Source: Burkholderia aenigmatica
Lineage (GTDB): Bacteria > Pseudomonadota > Gammaproteobacteria > Burkholderiales > Burkholderiaceae
Direction: 5' to 3'
Length of the DNA: 64,000 nt
Assembly (NCBI RefSeq): GCF_902499175.1
Contig: NZ_CABVQC010000035.1
Span: 1 to 64,000, forward strand
Below are positions 45,820 to 54,497 of this stretch, in pieces. The first letter of the stretch is position 1. The number at the start of each line of letters is the position of its first letter. The translations under genes and the position numbers were made by a program. The notes beneath the pieces were generated by a model. The model saw only the letters and a program-made list of their open reading frames with translations, had not been told where the DNA came from and made no database searches.

Positions 45820-47070
45820 TCAGAGCGCGGCCAGTGCCAGGCTCAGCCGCTCGACCGCCTCGTCGATCAGCACACGCGGGCATCCGAGGTTTGCGCGCAT
45901 GTAGCCGTGCCCTTCGATGCCGAATTTCTGCCCCTTGTCGAGCCAGAGCCGCGCCTGGGTCAGCATGAAGCGATTGAGGACGTCGGGGTCCATGCCGAGC
46001 CCGCGGCAATCCATCCAGGCCAGATAGAGCGAATCGGCCGGCAAGACCTCGATGCGCGACGTGATGCCGTGGATCGCGTCGCGGAAATGGGCGTGATTGC
46101 CGCGCAGATAGGTCAGCAGCGCTTCGAGCCACGACTCGCCATGGGTATAGGCGGCTTCGGCGGCCCCCATGCCGAGCGTGTTGACCGACTGGTACATGTT
46201 GCGGTCGAACTGGCGCCGCAGTGAGTCGCGCAGGCGCGGATCCGGCACGAACAGGTTCGCGCTCTGCAGTCCGGGCAGGTTGAAGGTCTTGCTCGGCGCG
46301 GTGCAGGTGATGCTGTTGCGCGCGAACGATGCGCCGAGCGACGCGAAAGGGATGTGCTTCCTGGCCGGATTGAGGATCAGGTCCTGGTGGATCTCGTCGG
46401 AGATGACGATCACGCCGCGCCGCGCGCAGATCTCGCCCATCGCCCGCAGCTCACCTTCGCTCCAGACATTGCCGGTCGGATTGTGCGGATTGCTGAGGAT
46501 AAAGAGCCGCGTGTTGTCGCGTATCGCGGCCTCGAACGCGCGCTCGTCGAAACGATAGGCGGTGCCGGCGCGCTCGAGCGGTGCGAACACGAGGTGCCGC
46601 CCGTTCAGCAGGACATCATCATGGAAATGCGCATAGACGGGCGGCTGAATCAGGACCGTATCGCCGGGTGACGAGAAGGCCTGGATCGCCGTCTTCAACG
46701 CCGTAATGATGCCGCTTGCCTGCATCACCCAGGAGCGATCGACTTCCCAACCGAAGCGACGCGCCTGCCAGTCGACGACAGCACTGACATAGCTTGCGGT
46801 CGCGCCGCATGAATAACCGAAGACACCGTATTCGACCGCATCGTGCAGCGCGTCGATGACCGGGCGCGGCGCGCGAAAATCCATGTCGGCGACCCACATC
46901 GGCAGCGGATCGGCAGCATGCTCGTCGGGTGACAGCAGCGTGGCGCCGAACGCCCATTTCAGCGAGTTCGATGATCTGCGGTCGATGACTTCGTCGAAGA
47001 TCGAGGCGGGCGTATCTGCGGCGCCCCCGCCGGCAGCCAATTCAGAATGAGACTTCACGTTCCCTTCCAT
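45820..47070 (-). CDS. patB: PatB/MalY-type C-S lyase (cystathionine beta-lyase)
   Basis: A 416-residue fold-type I pyridoxal-phosphate enzyme. LPMWVADMDFRAPRPVIDAL near residue 57, ILSNPHNPTGNVWS near 190 and ISDEIHQDL near 222 lead to cofactor Lys261 in TAPSKTFNLPGLQ. MalY/PatB enzymes cleave cystathionine or cysteine conjugates to pyruvate, ammonia and a thiol. An in-frame GTG at 47058 directly follows GGAAGGGAAC, a better ribosome site than anything before the ATG at 47070, so the true start may be twelve bases later. Confidence 0.88.
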   Translation of the reverse strand: MEGNVKSHSELAAGGGAADTPASIFDEVIDRRSSNSLKWAFGATLLSPDEHAADPLPMWVADMDFRAPRPVIDALHDAVEYGVFGYSCGATASYVSAVVDWQARRFGWEVDRSWVMQASGIITALKTAIQAFSSPGDTVLIQPPVYAHFHDDVLLNGRHLVFAPLERAGTAYRFDERAFEAAIRDNTRLFILSNPHNPTGNVWSEGELRAMGEICARRGVIVISDEIHQDLILNPARKHIPFASLGASFARNSITCTAPSKTFNLPGLQSANLFVPDPRLRDSLRRQFDRNMYQSVNTLGMGAAEAAYTHGESWLEALLTYLRGNHAHFRDAIHGITSRIEVLPADSLYLAWMDCRGLGMDPDVLNRFMLTQARLWLDKGQKFGIEGHGYMRANLGCPRVLIDEAVERLSLALAAL

Positions 47071-47203
47071 TCACGATAAAAACGGCACGCCGGCGGCGTG
47101 ACCACGTATGGCGAATAGAGTAGCAGCGCGAAATTTTGACGAACAATGGTATCTCCTCATGGAGCAGTGAGCCCGGCTCATGGATGCCGGTTCGCGGCAC
47201 ACG

Positions 47204-47725
47204 TCAGATTCCCAGTGCCACGAGAAAGCGCGAAACCATGTTGTAGGCGGCCGCCGTGGCCACGGCCTCGATCGTCTGCGTTTCACCGAAATGCAACGTC
47301 AGTTCGGCGATCACATCGGCATCGACATGCACCTGTCGCGTCGATTGATCGGTCAGACGAATCAGCGCGCGTTCCGCGTCACCGAACAGCCGGCTGTCTA
47401 CCTCGGCAGCCCTCAAGGCTTCGCTCTGCGCGCGCGTGCCGCCTGCCGCCAGATAGGCCGGGTAATGAACGTGCCACTCGAAATCCGCACCGTTGAGCAC
47501 GGCCACGCGCAGCATGATCAGTTCACGGAGCACGAGCGGCAGGCTGAAATCGGCGCGCACCCGGCGCAGCAGTTCGTTCCATCCCGCCGCCAGCGGCTCG
47601 CTCCTGAGCAGTACACGGTCGATGCCGATCAGTTCGCCGCCCGGACGACGCGCGCGCATCGCGGCCAGCAACGTTTCGGGGGCGGGCTCTCCGTCCTGCC
47701 ACGGGACGACTCTCACGTTTGACAT
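47204..47725 (-). CDS. Carboxymuconolactone-decarboxylase-family protein
   Basis: A 173-residue all-helical CMD/AhpD-like protein. LRELIMLRVAVLNGADFEWH near residue 70 matches the CMD signature, but the Cys-x-x-Cys of the peroxidase members is replaced (no cysteine there), so it is not a standard alkylhydroperoxidase. TAAAYNMVSRFLVALGI closes the domain. The ATG at 47725 follows GGAGGTGAAG; a GTG six bases earlier is less likely. It is the last gene of the leftward array and may act on a peroxide or a lactone. Confidence 0.82.
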   Translation of the reverse strand: MSNVRVVPWQDGEPAPETLLAAMRARRPGGELIGIDRVLLRSEPLAAGWNELLRRVRADFSLPLVLRELIMLRVAVLNGADFEWHVHYPAYLAAGGTRAQSEALRAAEVDSRLFGDAERALIRLTDQSTRQVHVDADVIAELTLHFGETQTIEAVATAAAYNMVSRFLVALGI

Positions 47726-47815
47726 CTTCACCTCCAGTGGAATGTTCGTTGCGATACCGTCGCCAGGGGCGGCGCCCGACCGTCACGCGGCACGGGCGCC
47801 TGGCCCTGGCCGGTG

Positions 47816-48400
47816 TCAGGGTTTCATGACGTCGCCGTCGTAGAGCATCTCGTAGTGCTTTTGTCCGCCGGCCTTGAATGAATGGAAGCCGTTCTGCAGG
47901 AATGCCGAGACGAGATTGGCGCCCACCAGCGCGATGAACAGCACCATGGCGAACGAGCGAATGGCCGGGCGCGGACGCTGCGACGGATCCGCGGCCGAGG
48001 TCGCACGTGCCTGCGTGTGCAGGCACAGCATCAGCACGCAATAGAGGATCGCGGCGGTGAAGATCAGGTAAGTCCACGTGTACATGTGCAGGCCCAGAAT
48101 CGCCGAGCCCGTCGGGACCGTATAGGCGGGCGCCTTCGCGAACATGAACAGGAGGCTGATCAGGCTACCGATCAGTGCACCGAAGGCGCTGAGAAGATAG
48201 TTCCAGGCCTGGGCGCCGAAACGCAGATTCAACAGCAGGCCGCTGCCGAAGAGCATGAAGCCCACCCGGATCAGATTGCAGAATGCGCACGGGAGCTCGC
48301 CCATTGCCAGCTGGAAGTAGAAGGCGGCGAGCAGCGTGACGGCGATGCCGAGCAGCGCGGCGGTATCGAGTCCGTCGAGGTGGCGTGGTGTGAGCTTCAT
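47816..48400 (-). CDS. DsbB-like membrane protein
   Basis: A 194-residue inner-membrane protein with at least four hydrophobic segments. QLAMGELPCAFCNLIRVGFM near residue 33 resembles the DsbB/vitamin-K-reductase pattern with a Cys-x-x-Cys next to helix 2. The second periplasmic cysteine pair of true DsbB is not seen, so quinone reduction may occur without the DsbA-facing loop. Its ATG overlaps the stop of the 57-residue membrane protein (TAATG), indicating translational coupling. Confidence 0.72.
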   Translation of the reverse strand: MKLTPRHLDGLDTAALLGIAVTLLAAFYFQLAMGELPCAFCNLIRVGFMLFGSGLLLNLRFGAQAWNYLLSAFGALIGSLISLLFMFAKAPAYTVPTGSAILGLHMYTWTYLIFTAAILYCVLMLCLHTQARATSAADPSQRPRPAIRSFAMVLFIALVGANLVSAFLQNGFHSFKAGGQKHYEMLYDGDVMKP

Positions 48401-48573
48401 TACCACGACCCCAGCGTCATCAGATCCTTCATGTGATGGCTGCCGTGATGAACGGTCCACACGACGGCCAGTAATGCGCTCGTCGACCACAGGAGCCGCG
48501 CGGCGGCCAGGTTGCGAAGCGATGCCAGCGCCGCGGCAAACGCGAACAGCACCGGAATAAAGCCGATGAACAT
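48400..48573 (-). CDS. 57-residue membrane protein coupled to the DsbB-like gene
   Basis: A small protein, MFIGFIPVLFAFAAALASLR, with two hydrophobic segments (residues 3-17 and 27-39) and a histidine-rich end (TVHHGSHHMKDLM). AGGAG lies ten bases before the ATG at 48573; an in-frame ATG at 48603 is an alternative. The stop codon shares one base with the DsbB-like start. The histidines could bind heme or metal, or line a quinone site; this is inference from composition only. Confidence 0.65.
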   Translation of the reverse strand: MFIGFIPVLFAFAAALASLRNLAAARLLWSTSALLAVVWTVHHGSHHMKDLMTLGSW

Positions 48574-48737
48574 GCGAGACTTCTCCTTGTTCAGGAAAAC
48601 CAACGGAATAATCGAATAGGGAATTTATCGCCGAGCGGGCTTGTTGTATGTCGATCGGTCGTCAACCTGTATCGAGGAATGGACAAGCGTAAAGAACTTC
48701 GACGTGAATGGCGATCTGTCGATGCGTCGCCGCCCGG

Positions 48738-49763
48738 TCAAGAGCGCTCGACTCGGCGCGAGTATTCGGCATCCGCGGCCGGATCGATCGTGCTTTCTGG
48801 CGTCGACGCATGCGCTTGCCGCGTTGCAAGATTCCCGATGAAAAGGCTGGCCGTCCGTAGAACGAGATATCCGATCAACAGGTTGGCGCCGATGAAGACG
48901 GGTAGCGCCAATGCCTGGGCCGATCCCACACCCGCATGGGCCAGTTTCAGGCTGGTCACCGATGCAGCGTCGACGCCGAACGTATAGGCCCAGTACGCAG
49001 GGACGAACGGTTGCGCGCGCAGCCACGCGGCGAGCCGCAGGCCCAGCAGCAACTGAAAGAGGCCGTAGCCCCACAGCATGAGAATCCAGTGATCTGCGCT
49101 GTCGGGTGACAAGGTCAGCCAGGCCAGCGCGCACACGGTCGGCGGTGCGAGCTGGATGCCGATCAACGGGCGCTGCGGTGCCGGTACCGTTGTCGGGTGC
49201 CACAGCCGCTGTATGACCAGCGACTCGAGCGCCACCCAGGAGAACAGGCCTGCACCCAGAAACAGCCACCCCCAGTCCGGGTGACCCAACGAGCCGAGTA
49301 CGGCCGCGCTGGTGAAGTTGCCTGCGACGGTCGGCAGATACACGGTCGGCAACGTGTCCTGCGCATTCCGCCCGCCTTGCCAGAGCGTGCCCGTGTGCCA
49401 CAGGCTGAACCCCAGATGCCATGCGATGCTGACGATGGCTAGCATCCACGCGAGGGTCATCGAATACGGCTGGGCCGCCATCGCAACGAGCGAAGTGGCC
49501 GCCGACACCAGCGCCGGCGTGCCGCCCTGCACGGGATGCAGGCACTCGGCCTGCACCTGCTCGAAGCGACGCACGGCTTGCCACGCATAGCCGGCGATCA
49601 GGACGGCCCAGGTCAGGCCCGCCACCGCCAGAATCGTCTCACCCACGAGCGGCGGCAGTGCCCACAGCCGCGTGGCGGTGCGCCAGGCCTGCCCGAGGCC
49701 GGCGAGGCCCAGCACCATGCCGAAATGCGACGCCGGAATCGTCACCTGTCCTGGGTGTGCCAT
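48738..49763 (-). CDS. TehA/SLAC1-family channel or transporter
   Basis: A 341-residue membrane protein with about ten hydrophobic segments, starting IPASHFGMVLGLAGLGQAWR, the standard opening of tellurite-resistance/dicarboxylate transporter (TDT) proteins; TLPTVYLPTVAGNFTSAAVL near residue 138 and SLVIQRLWHP near 185 also fit. E. coli TehA is an anion channel of this fold. Its start lies 22 bases inside the 3' end of the alcohol dehydrogenase gene, so the two are co-transcribed. The substrate is unknown (anion, or potassium-tellurite-like toxicant). Confidence 0.85.
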   Translation of the reverse strand: MAHPGQVTIPASHFGMVLGLAGLGQAWRTATRLWALPPLVGETILAVAGLTWAVLIAGYAWQAVRRFEQVQAECLHPVQGGTPALVSAATSLVAMAAQPYSMTLAWMLAIVSIAWHLGFSLWHTGTLWQGGRNAQDTLPTVYLPTVAGNFTSAAVLGSLGHPDWGWLFLGAGLFSWVALESLVIQRLWHPTTVPAPQRPLIGIQLAPPTVCALAWLTLSPDSADHWILMLWGYGLFQLLLGLRLAAWLRAQPFVPAYWAYTFGVDAASVTSLKLAHAGVGSAQALALPVFIGANLLIGYLVLRTASLFIGNLATRQAHASTPESTIDPAADAEYSRRVERS

Positions 49764-50827
49764 GCCTGTTCCCGCAGCGGGCCATCGCTTGTTTCATCCG
49801 AAGGCTCATGGTTCATCGTGAGCACCATGCGGAATCTGACGTCGCCTGATTTCATTCTTCGATAGGCCTCGTTGGCCTGCTCCAGCGGCATGACTTCCAT
49901 CATCGGGCGGATCCCCGTGAGCACACTGAAATCGAGCGTTTTCTCGCTCTCGTACGGTGAGCCGGTAATCGATCCCTGTATCGTCCGCTCGCCGACGACC
50001 AGCTGGCCGGACGAGACGGACAGCGGGTCCCGGGTCACACCTAGCACGACGAGCCGGCCGGCGGGGGCCAGGCCGTCCAGCAAACCGGATACCGCGTCGG
50101 CATTGCCGATGGTGGTCAGGATGGCGCGCGCGCCGCCCATGCTTTGCAGCCGGGTGGCGGCATGCTCCTGGTTGGTATCGATGTAGACGTGTGCGCCCAA
50201 CGCGAGCGCATCCGCGGCGACCTCGCCGCGACGGCCGATGGCGACGACCTTGAATCCCATGTGGCGCGCATACTGCAACGCCATGTGCCCGAGGCCGCCG
50301 ACGCCGAGAATGGCCACGACATCGCCCGCTTCGGCACCGCACTTCTTGAGCGCGTTGAAGGTCGCGATCCCGGCGCAAAGTAGCGGGGCGGCTTCTGTCG
50401 CGCCGAGCTCGTCGGGGATCGAGACGAGCGCCGTGCTGCGGGCGAGCATCATCTCGGCGTAACCGCCGTCACAGGTTGCGCCGACGACCGGCTGGTTGCG
50501 GCAAAGCTGAAAGTGTCCCTGGCGACATTGGACGCATTCGTTGCAGTAGCCGCCAAGACGGCCCACCCCGACGCGCTGCCCGATCTGCCAGCGCGACGGC
50601 ACACCGGCTCCGAGCGCGGCGATCCGTCCCACGATCTCGTGACCCGGAACGCGTGGCGGTTGCAAGGCCGGGTCGGCGCGTTCGATGTCGGCGGCGTCCG
50701 CACCGCATATCCCGCAAGCCTCGACGGCAATCAGCACCTCGCCGGCTGCCGGCGTGGGCGTCTTGCGCTCCACCAGTTCGAGAACGCCTGGGCGGGTGAC
50801 CTGCATGGCCCGGTAATGACTTTTCAT
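49742..50827 (-). CDS. Zinc-dependent alcohol dehydrogenase
   Basis: A 361-residue medium-chain dehydrogenase. Catalytic zinc ligands lie in EACGICGADAADIE (Cys near residue 38) and PGHEIVGR; the structural zinc loop is CNECVQCRQGHFQLC near residues 95-109. The NAD(P) motif is AILGVGGLGHMALQYARHMG near residue 175. It resembles the AdhP/CAD type that reduces or oxidises small aldehydes. GGAG precedes the ATG at 50827 by twelve bases. It overlaps the TehA-like gene and follows the amine oxidase by 53 bases. Confidence 0.92.
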   Translation of the reverse strand: MKSHYRAMQVTRPGVLELVERKTPTPAAGEVLIAVEACGICGADAADIERADPALQPPRVPGHEIVGRIAALGAGVPSRWQIGQRVGVGRLGGYCNECVQCRQGHFQLCRNQPVVGATCDGGYAEMMLARSTALVSIPDELGATEAAPLLCAGIATFNALKKCGAEAGDVVAILGVGGLGHMALQYARHMGFKVVAIGRRGEVAADALALGAHVYIDTNQEHAATRLQSMGGARAILTTIGNADAVSGLLDGLAPAGRLVVLGVTRDPLSVSSGQLVVGERTIQGSITGSPYESEKTLDFSVLTGIRPMMEVMPLEQANEAYRRMKSGDVRFRMVLTMNHEPSDETSDGPLREQAWHTQDR

Positions 50828-50880
50828 GAGGGTTTCTCCAGAGTCGTGAATGGAACCTGATGTGCTGCAGCGATGCGTCG

Positions 50881-52005
50881 TCATTCGCCCGATTCAGGCA
50901 AGGCCTGCACACCCGCGTGCGCCGCTTCGATCGCGCCGGCGACATAGCCCGGAAACGGTCGTGACCATTCGCTCGCGATGCCGGTCAGGCGTCGGTGCCA
51001 GGGGCCGGACGACGCGGCGGCGGCAGGGGCTTGCGCGTGGTGGCCGTTGTCGTCGAGATCGGCGGCGGCGGCCGTGAAGGCGTCCTGCGCCCAATCCTTG
51101 ATGACCTCGGCTTCGGGCGTCGCCGCCTTCGCACCGAACAGGCGCACCAGCTGTGCGCGGCAATGTGCGCGCAGCACGTCGTCACGCACGCTCTTGCGAA
51201 CGTGTGCGGGGATCCCGAAGAAGCCGAACAGTGCGGCGCTGCCGCCCGACATGGACGCGTCGTGGATCTCGCCCAGTGGCCCGCGTGCGCTTCGGGCCTC
51301 GCCTGACAGTCCCTGTTCGCGCCAGAACGGCGTGTCGTAGATGGCGACGTACTTGGCATGCGGCGCCATCCAGGTGCTTGTGCCGCGCCATTGCCGGGCC
51401 AGTGCCGTCGGCAATGGCGGGAAGAATGCAATGCGCTCCTCCGCCAGTCGCGGCGGGATGGCCAGCAGCACGTGTTCGACGCGCCAGGTCGTGACGCCAG
51501 CGGCGACGCTTTCGCTTTCCAGTTCTACATGGGCATCGACGATGCGGATGCGCCGCACGATCTGACCGGTGACGACACGGCGCGCGTCCAGGCGGCCGCG
51601 CAGCGCATCGATCAGCGCGCTCATGCCGCCTGCCACGCGCATCGACGCCGGCGTACTGGCGTACCCCTGCATGCGTACGGGCGGCGCATCTGGCGAGCGC
51701 TCGATCATCATGTCGCCCGCTTCGTATTGCTCGAAGCGCTGCAGGCCCAGATCGTGGATCAGTCGATCCAACTGGGGCTGGAGGTGTGGCCAGAACCACG
51801 TCGGGCCCAGATCGAACCGATCGATGTCGTCCGTCGCAACCGCGGTGCCGTCGGCCGTGTGCCGAGAAACGGAGGCGATGCGACCACCCGGGACATCGCG
51901 TGCCTCGAGCAGCACGTAGTCCCTGATGCCTCGCTGCTCCAGCAGAAAGGCCGCGTACAGGCCGCTCAGGCCCGCGCCGACGATGGCGATGCGTGCTGTC
52001 TGCAT
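50881..52005 (-). CDS. FAD-dependent amine oxidase (MAO-type)
   Basis: A 374-residue flavoprotein. The FAD dinucleotide motif is IAIVGAGLSGLYAAFLLEQR (residues 6-25), followed by VLLEARDVPGGRIAS. LGPTWFWPHLQPQLDRL near residue 72 and the late FPGYVAGAIEAAHAGVQAL are as in flavin amine oxidases. The usual substrate is an amine; several family members instead handle unrelated compounds. It starts two bases after the stop of the cupin gene, hence translational coupling. Confidence 0.85.
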   Translation of the reverse strand: MQTARIAIVGAGLSGLYAAFLLEQRGIRDYVLLEARDVPGGRIASVSRHTADGTAVATDDIDRFDLGPTWFWPHLQPQLDRLIHDLGLQRFEQYEAGDMMIERSPDAPPVRMQGYASTPASMRVAGGMSALIDALRGRLDARRVVTGQIVRRIRIVDAHVELESESVAAGVTTWRVEHVLLAIPPRLAEERIAFFPPLPTALARQWRGTSTWMAPHAKYVAIYDTPFWREQGLSGEARSARGPLGEIHDASMSGGSAALFGFFGIPAHVRKSVRDDVLRAHCRAQLVRLFGAKAATPEAEVIKDWAQDAFTAAAADLDDNGHHAQAPAAAASSGPWHRRLTGIASEWSRPFPGYVAGAIEAAHAGVQALPESGE

Positions 52006-52007
52006 GA

Positions 52008-52676
52008 CTAGGCATCCACCGTGATGCTGGCCGGGCGGCTGGTCTTGAGATAGACGGTGGCCCCGCCGGCCCCGGCGACGATCTCTGGATAGGCGCTCTT
52101 CGGCAGGCGCATCCAGCTGCCATGCGCGTGGGACCAAGCCTCGTCCTCGACCGTTCCGGCCAGGACGAGCACTTCGGCGCTGTCTGTCGGCGCGGAGAAC
52201 AGTGCTTCACGTGGCGCCAGCCGTTGCAGGCAAACCTGTTCGACATCGTTCGCGAACAACGGGCAGGTGTCGCGACCGTCGCGCCGTTGCCAGGCCGCCG
52301 GGTCGTTGGTGTCGACGCGTACCCGCTGCCGCTCGCCGGCGCGCATCTGCCGCAGCTTGACGAAGAGGAGGGCGCCCTCGCGGCTGGACGGGCGGTGGCT
52401 GGAGCCGGGCGGATTGCGCAGATACCAGCCTGCCGGATAATGCACGCCGTTTTCCGAGAAGGTGCCGGACAGCACCAATATCTCTTCGCCCTCGGGATGC
52501 AGGTGGGGCGGGAAGCACGAAGCGGGCGCATACCGGACGATACTGGTGGCGCGCGCCTGCTCGCCACCCAGCCGATCCAGCATCACGCGCTCGACGCCGG
52601 ACTGCGGGGAGGCCACCCATCGATACTGGTGAGGCGCGACGGCGACGCGCCGCGAGAAATCTGCGTTGACGAGCAT
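52008..52676 (-). CDS. ChrR-like two-domain cupin protein
   Basis: A 222-residue protein with two cupin units: CFPPHLHPEGEEILVLSGTF (near residue 54, H-x-H-x-E-E metal motif), then GWYLRNPPGSSHRP, and a second weaker unit from about residue 150 (EVLVLAGTVEDEAWSHAHGS). The arrangement resembles the anti-sigma/ChrR cupins and related metal-binding sensors of oxidative stress, but no zinc anti-sigma N-terminus is present. AGGAA lies before the ATG. It is coupled to the amine oxidase downstream. Confidence 0.8.
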   Translation of the reverse strand: MLVNADFSRRVAVAPHQYRWVASPQSGVERVMLDRLGGEQARATSIVRYAPASCFPPHLHPEGEEILVLSGTFSENGVHYPAGWYLRNPPGSSHRPSSREGALLFVKLRQMRAGERQRVRVDTNDPAAWQRRDGRDTCPLFANDVEQVCLQRLAPREALFSAPTDSAEVLVLAGTVEDEAWSHAHGSWMRLPKSAYPEIVAGAGGATVYLKTSRPASITVDA

Positions 52677-52750
52677 GGGTGTTGTTCCTGGGCTGGATGA
52701 GCGCGCGGCCGGCCGACGGGGAATTGGCAGCCAGCCGGCCTCGATGCCAA

Positions 52751-53095
52751 TTACCGGCTGGACAGTTGCGCGTGGGCTTCGATGACGCGCGCCGAGTAGG
52801 TCAGCGCAGCCCCCGCATTCAGCGCGATCGCGACGCCCAGCGCTTCGGCGATTTCCCCCAGCGTGGCGCCGTGCTCGACTGCCTTTTGGGTGTGCACGGA
52901 AATGCAGCCGTCGCAGCGGGTGGTCACGGCCACGGCCAGCGCGATCAGCTCGTGGATCTTGGGATCCAGATGGCCCGTTTTCGCGGCGGCACTGTCGATT
53001 GCCGTCAGGCCGCGCACCACGTCGGGGCTCTGCTTCGCATAGTCGCCGACGCGCTCCAGCAGGGAAGCACGGTAGGCGTTCCAGTCGTTCATCAT
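52751..53095 (-). CDS. AhpD-like CMD-family peroxidase
   Basis: A 114-residue CMD-domain protein with the AhpD-type active site VTTRCDGCISVHTQKAVEHG near residue 58 (Cys-x-x-Cys-x3-His), the signature of thiol-dependent alkylhydroperoxidases. Two adjacent ATG codons (53095 and 53092) are possible starts after AGGAAACC. It lies 74 bases upstream of the cupin gene in the leftward array. Confidence 0.9.
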   Translation of the reverse strand: MMNDWNAYRASLLERVGDYAKQSPDVVRGLTAIDSAAAKTGHLDPKIHELIALAVAVTTRCDGCISVHTQKAVEHGATLGEIAEALGVAIALNAGAALTYSARVIEAHAQLSSR

Positions 53096-53150
53096 GCTAA
53101 GGTTTCCTGATAAATAATGGGTGGGTTCCGGAGAGCGCCCGGTCGCGTGA

Positions 53151-53432
53151 CTAGGCGACCGGGTAGATGCGCACGTCGGGCGCGGCATCCAGCAGCGGTT
53201 GGAGGCCGGCCACCACGTCGGCGGTGAACAGCTCGCTTTGCAGGTAGGCGTTCGCGTGCTCCGTGCTGTCGAAGCCGTGCAGCACCTGCACGTCTTCATC
53301 GCGCACGAGCAGTTCCTTCGATTGCGCACCGGCGACGGTGTCGAGGAACGGCGTCTTGTAGCGCCTGTAGATCTCGGCTGCGGCAGCGCGGTTGGCGTCG
53401 GCAATCCTGAGCGTGATCTGCAAATAAACCAT
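53151..53432 (-). CDS. Small ABM-fold protein
   Basis: A 93-residue protein of the antibiotic-biosynthesis-monooxygenase-like ferredoxin fold: MVYLQITLRIADANRAAAAE, then ELLVRDEDVQVLHGFDSTEH and ending APDVRIYPVA. GAGGAGAAACGAC lies before the ATG at 53432. Such proteins oxidise quinols or detoxify small reactive molecules; catalytic residues are not conserved enough to name a reaction. Confidence 0.75.
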   Translation of the reverse strand: MVYLQITLRIADANRAAAAEIYRRYKTPFLDTVAGAQSKELLVRDEDVQVLHGFDSTEHANAYLQSELFTADVVAGLQPLLDAAPDVRIYPVA

Positions 53433-53550
53433 GTCGTTTCTCCTCATCGAGCGGGAAGGTGCAGCGGGGTTCCGGCCATCGATCCGTCATGGGTCGACGA
53501 TCCGGTTCGAACGGAGCAGGCGGGCATGTCGTGCTGCTGCCTGCGGTCCA

Positions 53551-54324
53551 TCAATTGCGGCCGGCCATTACGCCGCCGTCCACGTCCCAGATCGCGCCGG
53601 TGACCCAGCTCGACTTGTCCGACAGCAGGAACGCAACGACTTCCGCCACGTCTTGCGGCGTGCCGACCCGGCCGATCGGGTGGAAGCTGTTGAAGCCTTG
53701 CAACGCGTCGTGCACGTCGGCCTTCGGGATGAAGCCTTCGTAGATCGGCGTCTGGACGACTGCCGGCGACACCGCGTTGACGCGAATGTGCTTCGGGGCC
53801 AGTTCCATGGCCAGATGCTGCGTCAGCGAGTGCAGGCCCGCCTTTGCCATCGAGTACGCCGACGACGGCGTCGCGGCGATCGCCTGTTTCGCCCACATCG
53901 AGCCGATATTGACGATCGCGCCCGGGCGGTCGCTGGCGACCAGATTGGCGGCGACTTTCTGCGTAATGAAGAAGAACGCCTTGTTCAGCTTCATGTACTG
54001 GTCGTAGTCTGCGTCGCGATGCTCGAGGAACGGCTTGGGGAAGAACACGCCCGCGGCATTGACCAGCAGGTCGATGTCCGGATGGTGCGCGTCAAGGGTC
54101 TGGAGCAGCGCTGCGAGGCCGTCGTCGCTGGACAGGTCCGCCGTCAGTACCGCGACCGGGCCCAGCGCGGCCAATTCCCGCTGCGCCGCCTCGGCCTTGT
54201 CGGCCCGATGGCCGACGATGACTGCGCTACCGCCTTCGGCGAGCACCAGGCGGGCCGTTTGCAGCCCCATGCCACTGGTCCCGCCGACGACCAGCAGCTT
54301 CCTGCCCTTGAATGGATTGCTCAT
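53551..54324 (-). CDS. Short-chain dehydrogenase/reductase
   Basis: A 257-residue SDR with [20 protein letters not shown] (cofactor motif, residue 11 on), [13 protein letters not shown], catalytic Ser in NIGSMWA, Tyr-Lys in [15 protein letters not shown], and [14 protein letters not shown] at the end. It is the first gene of the leftward array and directly faces the divergent LysR gene, so it is the best candidate for the gene first switched on. Substrate unknown. Confidence 0.92.
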   Translation of the reverse strand: MSNPFKGRKLLVVGGTSGMGLQTARLVLAEGGSAVIVGHRADKAEAAQRELAALGPVAVLTADLSSDDGLAALLQTLDAHHPDIDLLVNAAGVFFPKPFLEHRDADYDQYMKLNKAFFFITQKVAANLVASDRPGAIVNIGSMWAKQAIAATPSSAYSMAKAGLHSLTQHLAMELAPKHIRVNAVSPAVVQTPIYEGFIPKADVHDALQGFNSFHPIGRVGTPQDVAEVVAFLLSDKSSWVTGAIWDVDGGVMAGRN

Positions 54325-54443
54325 GGTGAATTCCGTTTAGAAGAAAAGCTATGGATGGGACCGGACCCGGATGGGCCATGTTGCAGGCCCGTTCAACGCT
54401 GCTTGGCGGCAGCAACGGGCATGTCGTGAATTTTTCGCCGATT

Positions 54444-54488
54444 CACTTTCATCGGCAAACGAGATAAAGTGTTCTTCATTGAAAGAAA
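54444..54488. promoter_or_regulatory. Candidate LysR-binding repeats between SDR array and LysR gene
   Basis: CACTTT (54444-54449) and AAAGTG (54466-54471) are perfect complements with 16 bases between. TTCTT (54473-54477) and AAGAA (54484-54488) form a second small repeat. The region 54430-54497 is AT-rich and sits between the divergent starts at 54324 and 54498. Confidence 0.45.
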
Positions 54489-54497
54489 ATCTTTGTC

